A stretch of DNA of 64,000 nucleotides, from the NCBI GenBank assembly GCA_033852135.1, contig JAWSVB010000007.1:186001-250000 (forward strand), in the 5' to 3' direction. Shown in pieces: positions 43,736 to 54,216 of this stretch. This stretch comes from QZLE01 sp033852135 (GTDB taxonomy: Bacteria > Pseudomonadota > Gammaproteobacteria > QZLD01). Positions within the stretch are counted from its first letter, which is position 1; each line of letters begins with the position of its first letter. The notes under the pieces were generated by a model. It made no database searches, was not told the DNA's origin, and was given only the letters and a program-made list of their open reading frames with translations. The position numbers were made by a program, and so were the translations under genes.

Positions 43736-44940
43736 AAATCTGACCTTCCACTAACATCTATTTTATTACTAACAATAGAGGCAAAAATATCCAGCTGACC
43801 TTGCGTCGTTCGCTCCCAGCTATTTTTTGCTCCAACTTCTGCAACTACTTCTCTATCCATTCCATCATTCAGTATTGTTGTGATTGCTTTAGCTAAGGCT
43901 ATACCTGTTCTATCATTTACTATTATTCCGCACTCACCCGACAATATTTCCGATACTCCACCTACATTTGTCGCCACCACAGGGGTTCCACATGCAAGAG
44001 ATTCTAATACCACATTAGGCATCCCCTCTCTGCTAGATGCCAGCACCAATATATCAGCGGAAACATAATAATCTCTTAACTGTTGTTGGGATAAATTTGA
44101 GATAAACCATACACGTTCAGATATTCTCAGATCTGAAACCTGCTGTTGCAGATTTTGCCTCTCCTCTCCGTCACCAATAATTATTAGTTTTATGTCTGGT
44201 TGTTTTGCCACAGCATCGAGAACTAGGTTAAACCCTTTAAGCTTAGTTAAATTACCTACTGACAAAATAGTATTTGAGCTTATATTAAGCTGCTGCCGCA
44301 AAGATTCACGTTGTTCTTGCGATGCTGGATAAAATACCTCTTTATCCACACCATTGCGCAAAACCTGGATTTTTTCCTGACTAACCCCTTTTGCAATTAG
44401 CTTTTTCCTTAAAGAATCCGCTACAGTAATTATGCTGTTACTTTGAGATGCAGCTTTTTTAATCAACCTACCAGCAAACTTATAGTCAGCAAATAGGTTA
44501 ACATCCGTTCCACGAGCAGTAATAACTAAAGGTTTGTTGAGCTTTTTTGCCAGAATAGCCGCAGCAACACCATCGGGATAAAAATAGTGCGCATCAATAA
44601 CATCAAAGTCGAAACCTTGAGCGATTAACTTTTTAATTACAGGTAGCGCAGCCCTTGCCATCATCACCGGTGTTATCGCCCCACCAATTTTAGGCAAGAT
44701 AAAAAACTTGGGATGATAAACATCTATACCGTTTAATAACTCATAACTAGGAACAGAATCCGATTCAGCATAACGTTTAAAAACTCCAGATTTAACGGGG
44801 AACGATGCTATAGGGGCAACAACCTTGGTCTCTACTTGCTCCGATCTCAATAACTGACGCAAACGCGTCTCAACAAATATTCCATGCCTTGGTTTCTCTG
44901 AGTTTGGATAAAGAGAGCTAAACAAGAGGGTTTTAATCAT
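43732..44940 (-). CDS. Group 4 glycosyltransferase of the XrtA locus
   Basis: 402 residues, GT-B fold. N-terminal SSLYPNSEKPRHGIFVETR and C-terminal nucleotide-sugar site SREGMPNVVLESLACGTPVVAT with the E-x7-E motif place it in GT4; it resembles the XrtA-associated TIGR04063 group. It adds a sugar on the cytoplasmic face. It is coupled by a 4-bp overlap to the O-ligase gene. Confidence 0.9.
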   Translation of the reverse strand: MIKTLLFSSLYPNSEKPRHGIFVETRLRQLLRSEQVETKVVAPIASFPVKSGVFKRYAESDSVPSYELLNGIDVYHPKFFILPKIGGAITPVMMARAALPVIKKLIAQGFDFDVIDAHYFYPDGVAAAILAKKLNKPLVITARGTDVNLFADYKFAGRLIKKAASQSNSIITVADSLRKKLIAKGVSQEKIQVLRNGVDKEVFYPASQEQRESLRQQLNISSNTILSVGNLTKLKGFNLVLDAVAKQPDIKLIIIGDGEERQNLQQQVSDLRISERVWFISNLSQQQLRDYYVSADILVLASSREGMPNVVLESLACGTPVVATNVGGVSEILSGECGIIVNDRTGIALAKAITTILNDGMDREVVAEVGAKNSWERTTQGQLDIFASIVSNKIDVSGRSDL

Positions 44941-45042
44941 TTACTACCCTCAAACACACCTTCAAACAGCAAGCACCTTGCAGCAACAGACCAACGGGGT
45001 AATGATGAATAATATTAAGATCTCTAAGCCTATTGACCTTAA

Positions 45043-46950
45043 TCATGCAAACGTCTTCCTACAAAATGCCTCAAACATCAATAGAGACCACAACAAGGTA
45101 CTAAAATCACGCATTCCAGATTGATGCTGATCAACTAACCATTTGATATATTCCATATCAAACATTCCAGTATCAGCTAAAACTGGTCCCAATAATGAAT
45201 CACGCAAGCGTTGTTTTAATGGGCCGCGAAACCACTCAGCCAGTGGCACTGAAAACCCCATCTTAGGTCTATACAAAATTGACTCTGGAACCATTGGCTC
45301 TAAAGCTTTCTTAAATACGTACTTGCCCTCGTTCCCTTTGACTTTGAACTCTGGCTTTACTCCAGATATCCACTCTACAAATTTATGGTCTAGAATTGGG
45401 ACCCGAACCTCAAGGCTATGTGCCATGCTAGCTCGATCAACTTTAGTTAAAATATCACCAGGCAAATACGTTTTTAAATCAACATACTGAATACGAGAAA
45501 GGGAATCTGCTTTCGGGCACTTATCCATCTCTTCACGGAAAAACTTTTTTACACTGTAACCATTTAAGTCATGCTTAAATTTGTTAGAAAATAATTTTTT
45601 ACGCCATACCTCTGGCACAAATGAAACCGCATGCAGGTATCCTTCTGCATCATCCATTGCCAATGATTGAAACGTAGATTTGGCACGAAACATCTGCGGC
45701 AACCAGTCAAACTTAGGATAGATTTTGGCCAAAAAAGTAAATAGCGGTCTTCGAATACAAGCAGGAATCTTATTACGCACTTTGTTTTCATAAAATGCAA
45801 AACGGTGGCGGCGATAACCCGACATTAGCTCATCCGCTCCATCACCTGATAGAGATACAGTTACATGCTTACGTGCAAGCTGACAAACTCGATAAGTTGG
45901 AATTGCTGAACTATCAGCATATGGTTCGTCATAAATAGCTGCCAACTCATCGATAAGATCAAAATCATCAGCGCCAACCTGCTCAGAATGATGATTTGTC
46001 TTATAACGATCTGCTATCATCTGCGCATATTCAGACTCATTAAATTTTTTACTTCCGAATGCAATAGAGCATGTTTCTACCGGTTTATCTGAAAGCTTTG
46101 ACATCAAAGCTACGATAGCGCTTGAATCTACCCCCCCTGATAAAAAAGCTCCAAGCGGCACATCTGCAATCATTCGCCCTTCGATCGCATCACTTAACTT
46201 TTCAATAAGCTCTTCTTGGATCTGTTGCTCAGATAATTCAGCACCAGATGCAGACACATGGTCCTTAAAAGGAACATCCCAGTATTGGGTGATCTGTGGC
46301 TGTTTATCTCCTAATTTTATCTGCAATAAATTGCCAGGAGGTAACTTATAAACACCAGTAAAAATAGTTTTTGGATCGGGGATATAACCTAAAGCAAAGT
46401 AATCCTCAACCGCTTGAATATCCATCTGGCGTGAAACTGTTTTATCAACTAAAAGAGATTTTAACTCTGAAGAGAATAAAAAGCGCCCATCATCAAGTAA
46501 CGTATAAAAAAGTGGCTTTATACCTAAGCGGTCACGAACAATCGTTAATTCCTGATCGCGTTTATCCCATATTGCAAAAGCAAACATGCCACGAAAGTGC
46601 TGGATACAATCCTGTCTCCAGGCATGCCAACCATTTAATAAAACCTCAGTATCTGATTTGGTATTAAATACATAGCCAAGCTCGATTAGCTCTTGCCTTA
46701 CACTAGCAAAGTTATATACCTCGCCGTTATAAACAATAACCACTTGCTCATCTACTGAAATCATAGGCTGGGCACCGCCAGCTATATCAATAATAGATAA
46801 GCGCCTATGTCCTAATGCAATACCTTGAGCCTGAAAAACCCCATCACCATCAGGGCCTCGATGAGTCTGAGCATCATTCATGGCCTGCAGTAAGGTTAGA
46901 TCTATCTGGCTTTCAGGTCTGGTCGCAAATATTCCTACAATCCCGCACAC
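45043..46950 (-). CDS. XrtA-system amidotransferase (AsnB-like)
   Basis: 635 residues. N-terminal class II glutamine amidotransferase with nucleophile Cys2 (MCGIVGIF) and a C-terminal asparagine synthetase-like domain with PP-loop LSGGVDSSAIVAL. In XrtA loci this family (TIGR03108) is thought to amidate a sugar or peptide rather than make asparagine. Translation begins at a GTG that overlaps the TAG of the upstream gene (TAGTG). Confidence 0.93.
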   Translation of the reverse strand: MCGIVGIFATRPESQIDLTLLQAMNDAQTHRGPDGDGVFQAQGIALGHRRLSIIDIAGGAQPMISVDEQVVIVYNGEVYNFASVRQELIELGYVFNTKSDTEVLLNGWHAWRQDCIQHFRGMFAFAIWDKRDQELTIVRDRLGIKPLFYTLLDDGRFLFSSELKSLLVDKTVSRQMDIQAVEDYFALGYIPDPKTIFTGVYKLPPGNLLQIKLGDKQPQITQYWDVPFKDHVSASGAELSEQQIQEELIEKLSDAIEGRMIADVPLGAFLSGGVDSSAIVALMSKLSDKPVETCSIAFGSKKFNESEYAQMIADRYKTNHHSEQVGADDFDLIDELAAIYDEPYADSSAIPTYRVCQLARKHVTVSLSGDGADELMSGYRRHRFAFYENKVRNKIPACIRRPLFTFLAKIYPKFDWLPQMFRAKSTFQSLAMDDAEGYLHAVSFVPEVWRKKLFSNKFKHDLNGYSVKKFFREEMDKCPKADSLSRIQYVDLKTYLPGDILTKVDRASMAHSLEVRVPILDHKFVEWISGVKPEFKVKGNEGKYVFKKALEPMVPESILYRPKMGFSVPLAEWFRGPLKQRLRDSLLGPVLADTGMFDMEYIKWLVDQHQSGMRDFSTLLWSLLMFEAFCRKTFA

Positions 46951-48161
46951 TATATTTTTTTCCTTTGTGCAGCTTTACCTTTATCTTTTTCCAATACACT
47001 TGAATAAAGGTCATCATATTTCTCTACCATCGCAGCAAAACTAAAGTTCTGCTGTACTCTCTCAATTGCATTGTTACCATGTTGCTGACGCAACTGTTCA
47101 TCTTCTACATATTTATTAATTGCATCAGCCATCCACTTAGAATCAGAAACAGGAACTATATACCCGGTTTTTCCATCATCCACGAGTTCTCGATTACCAC
47201 CAACATCAGTTGCAATAACCGGTAACCCGGAAGCCATAGATTCTAAAATAGTATTTGAAATACCTTCGGCCAATGATGGGAGAACAAAGATATCCAGTTT
47301 GTGTAAAATCGCCGGCACATCATCCCTAGCTCCTGGCATCCAAACTAAATCTTGAATTCCGTTGTCCTCAATAAGCTTTTCTGCAGCTGCAAATAAATTA
47401 CCATTACCAACAAGAACTAAGCGTACGTTATCTTTATGCTGCGGATGATTCTCAATAAAATGGATAAAAGCCCGAACTAATAGAAGCGTATCCTTTACCT
47501 CTTCCATTCTGCCAACTGTACCAACAACAATTTTATCATCAAATTCAGCGGGATAACCTGCTACCTGAGTTGAATTTGAAGGGCTAAACCTTTCTGAGTC
47601 AACACCATTACATATACGCACAACTTTTTTAGAGTCTATACCTACATCCTTAATGAGCCAATTCTCTAAATCCATAGATAGTGCAGCAAAGCGATCAATA
47701 ACTGGTGATAAAAAGCGGCGTAAAAGGCGGTATTTCTTATTTGAGCCATCAATATCAATCGTATCTCTGCCATGCTCACTGTGAATAACATATGGAACAC
47801 CTGCTAAAAAAGCTGGCATAACGGCATCTAGCGCAGGAAGGTTTCTGGTATGTACAATCTGGGGCTTTAACTTTTTTAACATCCGATAAAGCTTAATGTA
47901 AATTTTTATATCTTTACCTGGGTGCTTATGCAAAGAGATATATTCAACCTCACGGTTAGCAATACGATCTTTAAAATGGGTGATCTCAGTAAGAGAAATA
48001 ACAATGTGGCGATACTTATTGTGTGGAAGATTGTTAAGTAGATTAACCACCCCGTTTTCCAGCCCACCAACATCGAGCCTGAAAAGCACATGCGCGATTA
48101 TTGGCCTGTTATCCACAATTTTTTTATTTGCAACTATGCTTCCTGCATCACTGCTATTCAT
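46950..48161 (-). CDS. XrtA-system glycosyltransferase, TIGR03088 type
   Basis: 403 residues, GT4. Family hallmark HVLFRLDVGGLENGVVNLLN, HSEHGRDTIDIDGSN and the donor site EGISNTILESMASGLPVIATD. Lies 2 nt after the exosortase gene stop. Builds the repeat unit on the cytoplasmic side. Confidence 0.93.
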   Translation of the reverse strand: MNSSDAGSIVANKKIVDNRPIIAHVLFRLDVGGLENGVVNLLNNLPHNKYRHIVISLTEITHFKDRIANREVEYISLHKHPGKDIKIYIKLYRMLKKLKPQIVHTRNLPALDAVMPAFLAGVPYVIHSEHGRDTIDIDGSNKKYRLLRRFLSPVIDRFAALSMDLENWLIKDVGIDSKKVVRICNGVDSERFSPSNSTQVAGYPAEFDDKIVVGTVGRMEEVKDTLLLVRAFIHFIENHPQHKDNVRLVLVGNGNLFAAAEKLIEDNGIQDLVWMPGARDDVPAILHKLDIFVLPSLAEGISNTILESMASGLPVIATDVGGNRELVDDGKTGYIVPVSDSKWMADAINKYVEDEQLRQQHGNNAIERVQQNFSFAAMVEKYDDLYSSVLEKDKGKAAQRKKI

Positions 48162-48163
48162 TA

Positions 48164-49765
48164 TTAGCTGCCCCTGTTAGCGGTGAATAGCAATGATTTA
48201 AGCTTATCTCTCGCCTCTTCCACAGAAGATTCAATCTTTACGCTTAACACCTCAATTATCGCATCTGACCTTCTGTCTAACACGATAGATTTCACCTGAT
48301 TTAATTTAGTTCTAAGTTTACCAGACGAGTTATATTTACCAGTTTTAATCCAGCTCCATACCAGCATTACACCTGAGTTACTTTTTAAAGTATTTTCCTG
48401 TACTTTAATCTTAACTTCACCAATGTCGGTTTGCATTGGTATGCTAACTCCCCTTGCAGAGATATTTTTCCATATTTCATCATCAAAAAGTTTATTGTTA
48501 ACATTTATTAACTCTTTGTTCTGATTTTGCACAAAGTATTGAGCATTCTCATACCCAACCATAACTCCATCAATAGAAAAACACCCAGCCTCTAGCATAT
48601 CAGCATTACGGTGAGTAAGGCCGACGCTATTACATGGTTTTGCCACAAAATCGAGCTTAGCGGATACTCTATCAATAGCCCCTATCTCTGACAGGCTAAT
48701 TTGTGCCTGTGGTTTTGACTGGTCAACATTAATTAACAGTAATAGGGTCGCGGGAACTAATATGATAACTGTACAAACAGCGATGGAAATCTTAGTCATT
48801 CCTTTTTTATATAAAGCAAAACTACCTTCACTTAATAATTCAGGATTATTGGCATCATCAGCTATATTTGAACCACTATCATTTTTGCCATCTGTTGGTT
48901 TAACATCTTCCCGCCAAAAAGATCCAATCCAAAACATAACTAACATAACAACGCCAAACCAGACCCAACCATATATTATGTGGTCAAACCCTGTCGCATG
49001 TTCCATAGCGCTCAAATGTGCAATTATAACTATGCCATACGCGCGCAAACCATTAGCTATAATCGGGAATACTATCGATAATGCGATGAAAAGCAGACGT
49101 CTTGTAGTTGATCTATAAGTAAGAAAGGCATAGAAATAACCAAGCGCAATAGAAGCTATAAGGTAGCGTATGCCACTACATGCCTTAACCACTTCAAAAT
49201 TCCCTGATGGGATCTCAAAGGTTAACCCTTCCCAATAAACTGGAATACCGCTTAATTGCAACCCCTTTACTGCAAACCAAGCAGTAAAATCCATCAATGA
49301 TGGGATAAGAAACTCCCCCATTGGAACGGCAAACAATAGATATAACAATGGATACCATACGGTTTTTGCGATCCTGCAGCCAAATATAGCTATAACCAAC
49401 ATAGGCAACATCGCAAAGAATGAAAGCTGTTGCCCAACTGCAATTCCAGCAATACTAGCAAAAATCCATAACAACCCAAATATTACAATCCCCAATACAC
49501 CAATATAACTTGTTGATGGGGTAAATTTTAAAAAGTCAGACCTTTGACTCCAAACCATCCATGCAACTGCAGGCACAACAAACATACCGTGAATATAGGT
49601 ATCTGATGCATCCCACCAAATCATTGCAGTTGCCATAATTGTCTGGTGGAAAGCTACTACCAATAAAAGCAGCAGCACCATAAATACCTTGGCACTTATA
49701 TTCCATGCCATAATATTTTTCCCTGCTAACTCTGAAATTTTTTGTTTGGTTTGCATATTATCCAC
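48164..49765 (-). CDS. xrtA: Exosortase A fused to an EpsI domain
   Basis: 533 residues. The N-terminal 300 form the membrane exosortase with about 8 helices and the catalytic triad Cys196 (VVKACSGIRYL), Arg241 (NGLRAYG) and His262 (GFDHIIYGWVW). The C-terminal 200 (after one more helix) form the periplasmic EpsI/DUF3485 domain. It cuts PEP-CTERM tails at the inner membrane and likely attaches the proteins to the polysaccharide or releases them. Known substrates in this window: the genes at 132-779 and 60203-60934. Start is GTG 49765 or ATG 49756. Confidence 0.95.
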   Translation of the reverse strand: MDNMQTKQKISELAGKNIMAWNISAKVFMVLLLLLVVAFHQTIMATAMIWWDASDTYIHGMFVVPAVAWMVWSQRSDFLKFTPSTSYIGVLGIVIFGLLWIFASIAGIAVGQQLSFFAMLPMLVIAIFGCRIAKTVWYPLLYLLFAVPMGEFLIPSLMDFTAWFAVKGLQLSGIPVYWEGLTFEIPSGNFEVVKACSGIRYLIASIALGYFYAFLTYRSTTRRLLFIALSIVFPIIANGLRAYGIVIIAHLSAMEHATGFDHIIYGWVWFGVVMLVMFWIGSFWREDVKPTDGKNDSGSNIADDANNPELLSEGSFALYKKGMTKISIAVCTVIILVPATLLLLINVDQSKPQAQISLSEIGAIDRVSAKLDFVAKPCNSVGLTHRNADMLEAGCFSIDGVMVGYENAQYFVQNQNKELINVNNKLFDDEIWKNISARGVSIPMQTDIGEVKIKVQENTLKSNSGVMLVWSWIKTGKYNSSGKLRTKLNQVKSIVLDRRSDAIIEVLSVKIESSVEEARDKLKSLLFTANRGS

Positions 49766-49818
49766 GCTAGGCTGTTACGCTTTCCATTATTAATGCTGTG
49801 CAATTGATACTCAAAAAT

Positions 49819-51015
49819 CTAACCTTCCAGTAAGTTCACAACTTTAGCAACGTTACTTTGCCAGTTATAGTTTTTCAAGATCATCTCTCGCCCTTTATCG
49901 CCCCAGGATTTGGCTTTTGCATCATCTTGGAGTAATTCAGCTACTTTATCTGCATAAGCTTTTGCATCATCTAAAGTTAGCTCGGAAAACTGTTCAATAT
50001 CTTTAATCCCTTCCATAGCCTGACTGGTTGCAACAACTGCTTTACCCATCGACATAGCCTCTAGCACTTTATTCTGCACCCCACGAGCTATTCGAAGAGG
50101 TGCAACAGAGAGATTAGAATATTGAATATATGGGCGGACATCCTCAACTCTTCCAGTAACCGTTACTCCAGCAACATTGCTTAAAGCGCTAACCTTTGCA
50201 GTTGGTTTTGAGCCAACAATAAAAAATTCCAAATTTGGTATTTTCTGCTGTACCAGCGGCAAGACCTCTTCAGCAAACCAAACCACAGCATCAACATTTG
50301 CCCAGTAATCCATGGCTCCGGTAAATACTATTTTAGGCGATTGTTCTAAATAAGGATTCTCTGCAGCAGAATTGGAGGTGAAAAAATCATAATCAACTCC
50401 GTTATCTATGCTATGCACCTTTTCTGCCACAGTTGGAACAAGCTCACGAAATAATGCGCTCTCTTTTTCTGTAACAAACAGGCTATGGTCGGCCTGCTGC
50501 GCAACCATTTTTTCCCACTCAAATAGCTTTTTGTATTCCCGTTTATACAACCAACTAGCAGGCCATTTTTTGCTGCTACTATATTGGCGCCATTTATCGG
50601 AATCAATATCAACAAAATCCACGACCATTTTCAAATCAAAGCGGGTCGATGAAACAAACTGCGCCATTGCAGATGAGAAAACCAGAGCTTTATCAACTCC
50701 TGTTGCAATAACTTTTTCTACATAATCAGACAGTTCTTTGCTTTGGTAATACGGAATTGATAGTGCTTCTGCCGTGATAAACCCTTTTAAAGATTTAACC
50801 TTACTTATAAACGGATCGATCTCTATCGCACAAAAAGACTCACATAAAGATGCGACATGTTCTTTATATTGCAGGTCTTCCTTATCATCAATAAAAGTAG
50901 CTAGGTGAATCTTGTACTCTTTTCGCAACTCATTTAAGAGATGGTAAGACCTGATCTTATCCCCTTTATTTGGAGGGTATGGAATACGGTGCGCAAGAAA
51001 CAGCAACTCTTTCAT
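49819..51015 (-). CDS. XrtA-system glycosyltransferase, TIGR03087 type
   Basis: 398 residues, GT4-like. N-terminal LFLAHRIPYPPNKGDKIRSYH and C-terminal RGVQNKVLEAMSMGKAVVATS are typical of the family. Works with the other two glycosyltransferases of the operon. A 53-nt gap separates it from xrtA. Confidence 0.93.
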   Translation of the reverse strand: MKELLFLAHRIPYPPNKGDKIRSYHLLNELRKEYKIHLATFIDDKEDLQYKEHVASLCESFCAIEIDPFISKVKSLKGFITAEALSIPYYQSKELSDYVEKVIATGVDKALVFSSAMAQFVSSTRFDLKMVVDFVDIDSDKWRQYSSSKKWPASWLYKREYKKLFEWEKMVAQQADHSLFVTEKESALFRELVPTVAEKVHSIDNGVDYDFFTSNSAAENPYLEQSPKIVFTGAMDYWANVDAVVWFAEEVLPLVQQKIPNLEFFIVGSKPTAKVSALSNVAGVTVTGRVEDVRPYIQYSNLSVAPLRIARGVQNKVLEAMSMGKAVVATSQAMEGIKDIEQFSELTLDDAKAYADKVAELLQDDAKAKSWGDKGREMILKNYNWQSNVAKVVNLLEG

Positions 51016-51048
51016 TTGACTATCCCTAATAATATTTAAGGTTTAGGA

Positions 51049-52101
51049 TTATCCAAGATTTTTAGAAACCATTGGACCAATGACACGGCAAAGACCAAGA
51101 GGCAGCTTCTTCCAGGTATCAATGAATAATTTATACTTTGGGTTGTTCGGGTTAATCTCTGGCATTTTGTCTGCTTTTACCAAATAGTATTGATAAGGAA
51201 GAGGCTCTGGTGCAAAGCCCCAGTTCTTTTTAAAACTATAAGCTCCTGTACCCTCTTTGCTGCGCCCAAAATCAAAAACTCTGCACCCTTTTTCTGCAGC
51301 ACGACGCATCACTTCCCAGTACATAAAATCATTGCCTGCAAGTGATCTAGCAGAGTCTTTACCACCACCATAATATGGTAATACTGCATCACGAAAATAA
51401 AAGTTCATAACGCTGGCAACCACTTCCCCCTCTTGGGTAATGGTTACTATTTCACATTTTTCTTTAAAGACATCTTTTAAAATTTGGAAGTATTTCTTCG
51501 CGAACACAGGGGTTCCTAACCTCCATACACTAAAAGAATAGGCATCAAAAAAACGTTCTATATCTTCATCAATCTCACTTATTAATCCAGCTTTTATCCC
51601 CTTACGCACCATTGCTCTTTGCTTGCGAGGGATTGCTGACATATTCTCTTCTTCGTCCGGGCTTATCTCTTTACGAAAGGTGACATACAACTCTTTTGTC
51701 GGCCACTCTGGATTGTTTATTTTACGTTCACGCAACTCAAGGCTATCCACCTTTAGTTGATCTGCTAGTTTACAGGCCTGCTGTTCCAGCAGTTCTCTTA
51801 TCTCACCAGAGTCTGCTACTGCCCCACCATAAACAGTAAATGGCATACTTACTAAATTATTACCAAACAACATACTCTTAACGTGACCTAAAGGAAGAAC
51901 CCCTACTATCTTGCCACTAGATTCCCCTTCAGCAACAGATTCGGCATAGTACATATAAGTTTTATGACCAAAGGCTTTTTCAATAACTGTTTGCCACTCA
52001 GCTAAGTGGAAAAAAGTACCGTCAGCATTATCTAAGACGTATTTATTCCAGTCTGCATATTTTTCTTTAGTAAGTAGTTTTATCACTAATGCTTCGTTCA
52101 T
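51049..52101 (-). CDS. FemAB-like protein of the XrtA system
   Basis: 350 residues, GNAT/FemAB fold (TIGR03019-type). Signatures: NADGTFFHLAEWQTVIEKAFG and RVFDFGRSKEGTGAYSFKKNWGF. FemAB proteins transfer amino acids from tRNA to an amino group, so it may add an aminoacyl group to a sugar of the exopolysaccharide (inference). It precedes the TIGR03087-type glycosyltransferase. Confidence 0.92.
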   Translation of the reverse strand: MNEALVIKLLTKEKYADWNKYVLDNADGTFFHLAEWQTVIEKAFGHKTYMYYAESVAEGESSGKIVGVLPLGHVKSMLFGNNLVSMPFTVYGGAVADSGEIRELLEQQACKLADQLKVDSLELRERKINNPEWPTKELYVTFRKEISPDEEENMSAIPRKQRAMVRKGIKAGLISEIDEDIERFFDAYSFSVWRLGTPVFAKKYFQILKDVFKEKCEIVTITQEGEVVASVMNFYFRDAVLPYYGGGKDSARSLAGNDFMYWEVMRRAAEKGCRVFDFGRSKEGTGAYSFKKNWGFAPEPLPYQYYLVKADKMPEINPNNPKYKLFIDTWKKLPLGLCRVIGPMVSKNLG

Positions 52102-52113
52102 TCTAATCCCAAT

Positions 52114-52971
52114 TTATTTATTAAGGTCTACGCGCGGCTTACCTTCTGCCTGAAGGAAAATATTATCCATCCGATCCCAATCAAAATCTTGCAACAACCT
52201 ACCCAACCTTTTTTCCATCCGGCTAAGGTTAGTATAGTGCCTAAACTTAGTCTTAAAGTTAGTTCCTTCTTGCCTTGGTTGCTCAGGGTCTATCTCCCAT
52301 GGATGAAAATAGAAAACAGATGACTCTTTATCAGCTTTATTAACTTTATTAATTGCCCGCTTTGACCAAAAATACGGCAGTAAGCGAAAATAGCCTCCAC
52401 CACCACAGGGGAAATTATTCCCCAGTACAGTTGTTGTAGTTACAGGAATTTCAATAAGATCCAGGTCATTTGGTAAAAATGCAAAGCGGGGTGCATCAGG
52501 CATCCCATAAAGATCGTGATGAATTGGGTATATACTTGAACTGTATTTATGCCCTGTTTCCTGCAGTATATCTAACGCCCACAGATTCTTGGTACCAATG
52601 GAGTAGCTCGGAGCCCTGTACCCTTTTACCTCTGCACCAGATAAATCTTCCAACAGTTTTTTGGTCTTTATAACATCTTCTCTAAATTCATCTTTAGTCA
52701 TGTTAATGATACGAACATGATCCCAGCCATGGCTAGCAAGCTCATGCCCTTGCTCAACAACTCTTTTAATTAACTGCGGATACCTATGAGCTACCCAACC
52801 AAGTACGAAAAAGGTTGCTTTAACATCATGCTGTGAAAATAGCTGTAACGCTTTATCTGTATTTTGTTCTACACGACATGGCAATCTCTCCCAGTCAGAA
52901 CGATCGATTACGTTTTCAAAGGCTGAAACCTGAAAATAATCCTCTATATCAATAGTCATAGCATTTTTCAT
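52114..52971 (-). CDS. XrtA-system polysaccharide deacetylase (DUF3473)
   Basis: 285 residues. N-terminal MTIDIEDYFQVSAFE and metal motif ELASHGWDHVRI show the NodB fold; GGGGYFRLLPY and FYFHPWEIDPEQPR belong to the DUF3473 extension typical of XrtA loci (TIGR03006). It should deacetylate GlcNAc-type residues, consistent with the adjacent UDP-GlcNAc epimerase gene. Confidence 0.93.
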   Translation of the reverse strand: MKNAMTIDIEDYFQVSAFENVIDRSDWERLPCRVEQNTDKALQLFSQHDVKATFFVLGWVAHRYPQLIKRVVEQGHELASHGWDHVRIINMTKDEFREDVIKTKKLLEDLSGAEVKGYRAPSYSIGTKNLWALDILQETGHKYSSSIYPIHHDLYGMPDAPRFAFLPNDLDLIEIPVTTTTVLGNNFPCGGGGYFRLLPYFWSKRAINKVNKADKESSVFYFHPWEIDPEQPRQEGTNFKTKFRHYTNLSRMEKRLGRLLQDFDWDRMDNIFLQAEGKPRVDLNK

Positions 52972-53024
52972 GATTTCAGCTTCACTTCACTTGTTTACAA
53001 AGTAATAAATATAATTAACAGATA

Positions 53025-54161
53025 TTAGGATAGTTGCTCTAACCACTGTGAAAGATGCGCAGCAATACGCTTGGCAGTATTTCCGTCCCAATATTCAGGA
53101 ATTCGCCCTGCCTTACCTTTTCCTTCCATCACCTGATCAAACGTTTTGAGTATAAGATCACGATCTGCACCAACAATTGTATTGGTACCATCGGTAGCGG
53201 TAATAGGTCTTTCCGTAGATTCACGCAGGGTTATACAAGGCACACCAAGAGCCGTTGTTTCCTCTTGAACCCCTCCTGAATCGGTCAATACAACCTTTGC
53301 CCCTTGCATCAAACCCAACATATCTAAATATCCTGCTGGAGGTATTCGAAGGATTGAGTCAGTCTGCAATAACTCCTCTAATCCAAACATCTCAATTTTT
53401 GATGCCGTGCGTGGGTGAACAGGAAATACGATAGGGATTCTCTTGCTTATTGTATTCATTGTTTCCAATAAACTACGCAAGGAAACTTCATCATCCACAT
53501 TTGATGGGCGATGAAGGGTTAAAATTGCATAACTTTCCTTTTCCCCGGTGAATTTTTCTCCGCCATTATTATTTGCGAATATTTGCTGCGCAGGAGTTGC
53601 TTGATTTAAATTGTTACGCAAGGTATCAATCATAACATTACCAACAAACTGCACTTTATCGCCGACAATTCCCTCTTGGGCTAAATTATCTGCTGCTTCA
53701 CGCTCTGTGGTATAAAGCAGATCAGAAAGTTGATCTGTAAGTATTCTATTGATCTCTTCCGGCATAGTGCGATCACGACTACGTAATCCTGCCTCAACAT
53801 GGATAACTGGGATATTTTTTTTCGCAGCTACCAATCCACATGCAACAGTTGAATTAACATCCCCAACAACTAAAACTGCTGCAGGGTTATGTTTATCAAC
53901 TTCAGGCTCAAACTTCTTCATTATATCTGCAGTTTGTATTGCATGAGAGCCAGAGCCAACACCGAGATCAACATCAGGTTTTGGGATTCCAAGTTGATCA
54001 AAAAATGTCTTTTTCATAGCCTCATCATAGTGCTGCCCTGTATGCACCAAAACAGCATTTATTTGACTATTTTCTCTATTAAATTCAGCCATCAATGGAG
54101 CTATTTTCATAAAATTAGGTCTAGCTCCAACCACACACATAACTGTTTTGCTTTTTTCCAC
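53025..54161 (-). CDS. wecB: UDP-N-acetylglucosamine 2-epimerase (non-hydrolysing)
   Basis: 378 residues, the expected length. GARPNFMKIAPLM at the N-terminus, HVEAGLRSRDRTMPEEINR and LTDSGGVQEETTALGVPCITLR are diagnostic. It makes UDP-ManNAc from UDP-GlcNAc, suggesting that the exopolysaccharide contains ManNAc or a derivative. Cytoplasmic. Confidence 0.95.
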   Translation of the reverse strand: MEKSKTVMCVVGARPNFMKIAPLMAEFNRENSQINAVLVHTGQHYDEAMKKTFFDQLGIPKPDVDLGVGSGSHAIQTADIMKKFEPEVDKHNPAAVLVVGDVNSTVACGLVAAKKNIPVIHVEAGLRSRDRTMPEEINRILTDQLSDLLYTTEREAADNLAQEGIVGDKVQFVGNVMIDTLRNNLNQATPAQQIFANNNGGEKFTGEKESYAILTLHRPSNVDDEVSLRSLLETMNTISKRIPIVFPVHPRTASKIEMFGLEELLQTDSILRIPPAGYLDMLGLMQGAKVVLTDSGGVQEETTALGVPCITLRESTERPITATDGTNTIVGADRDLILKTFDQVMEGKGKAGRIPEYWDGNTAKRIAAHLSQWLEQLS

Positions 54162-54216
54162 GTCGTCCTTCCCAGGAATTAACTAATGTATTTAAAATAT
54201 TTTGAAGGCAATTAAA

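Noticed and set aside
48164..49765. XrtA-EpsI fusion as a novelty
   Set aside because: Exosortase A proteins commonly carry the EpsI domain at the C-terminus, so this is the usual architecture.
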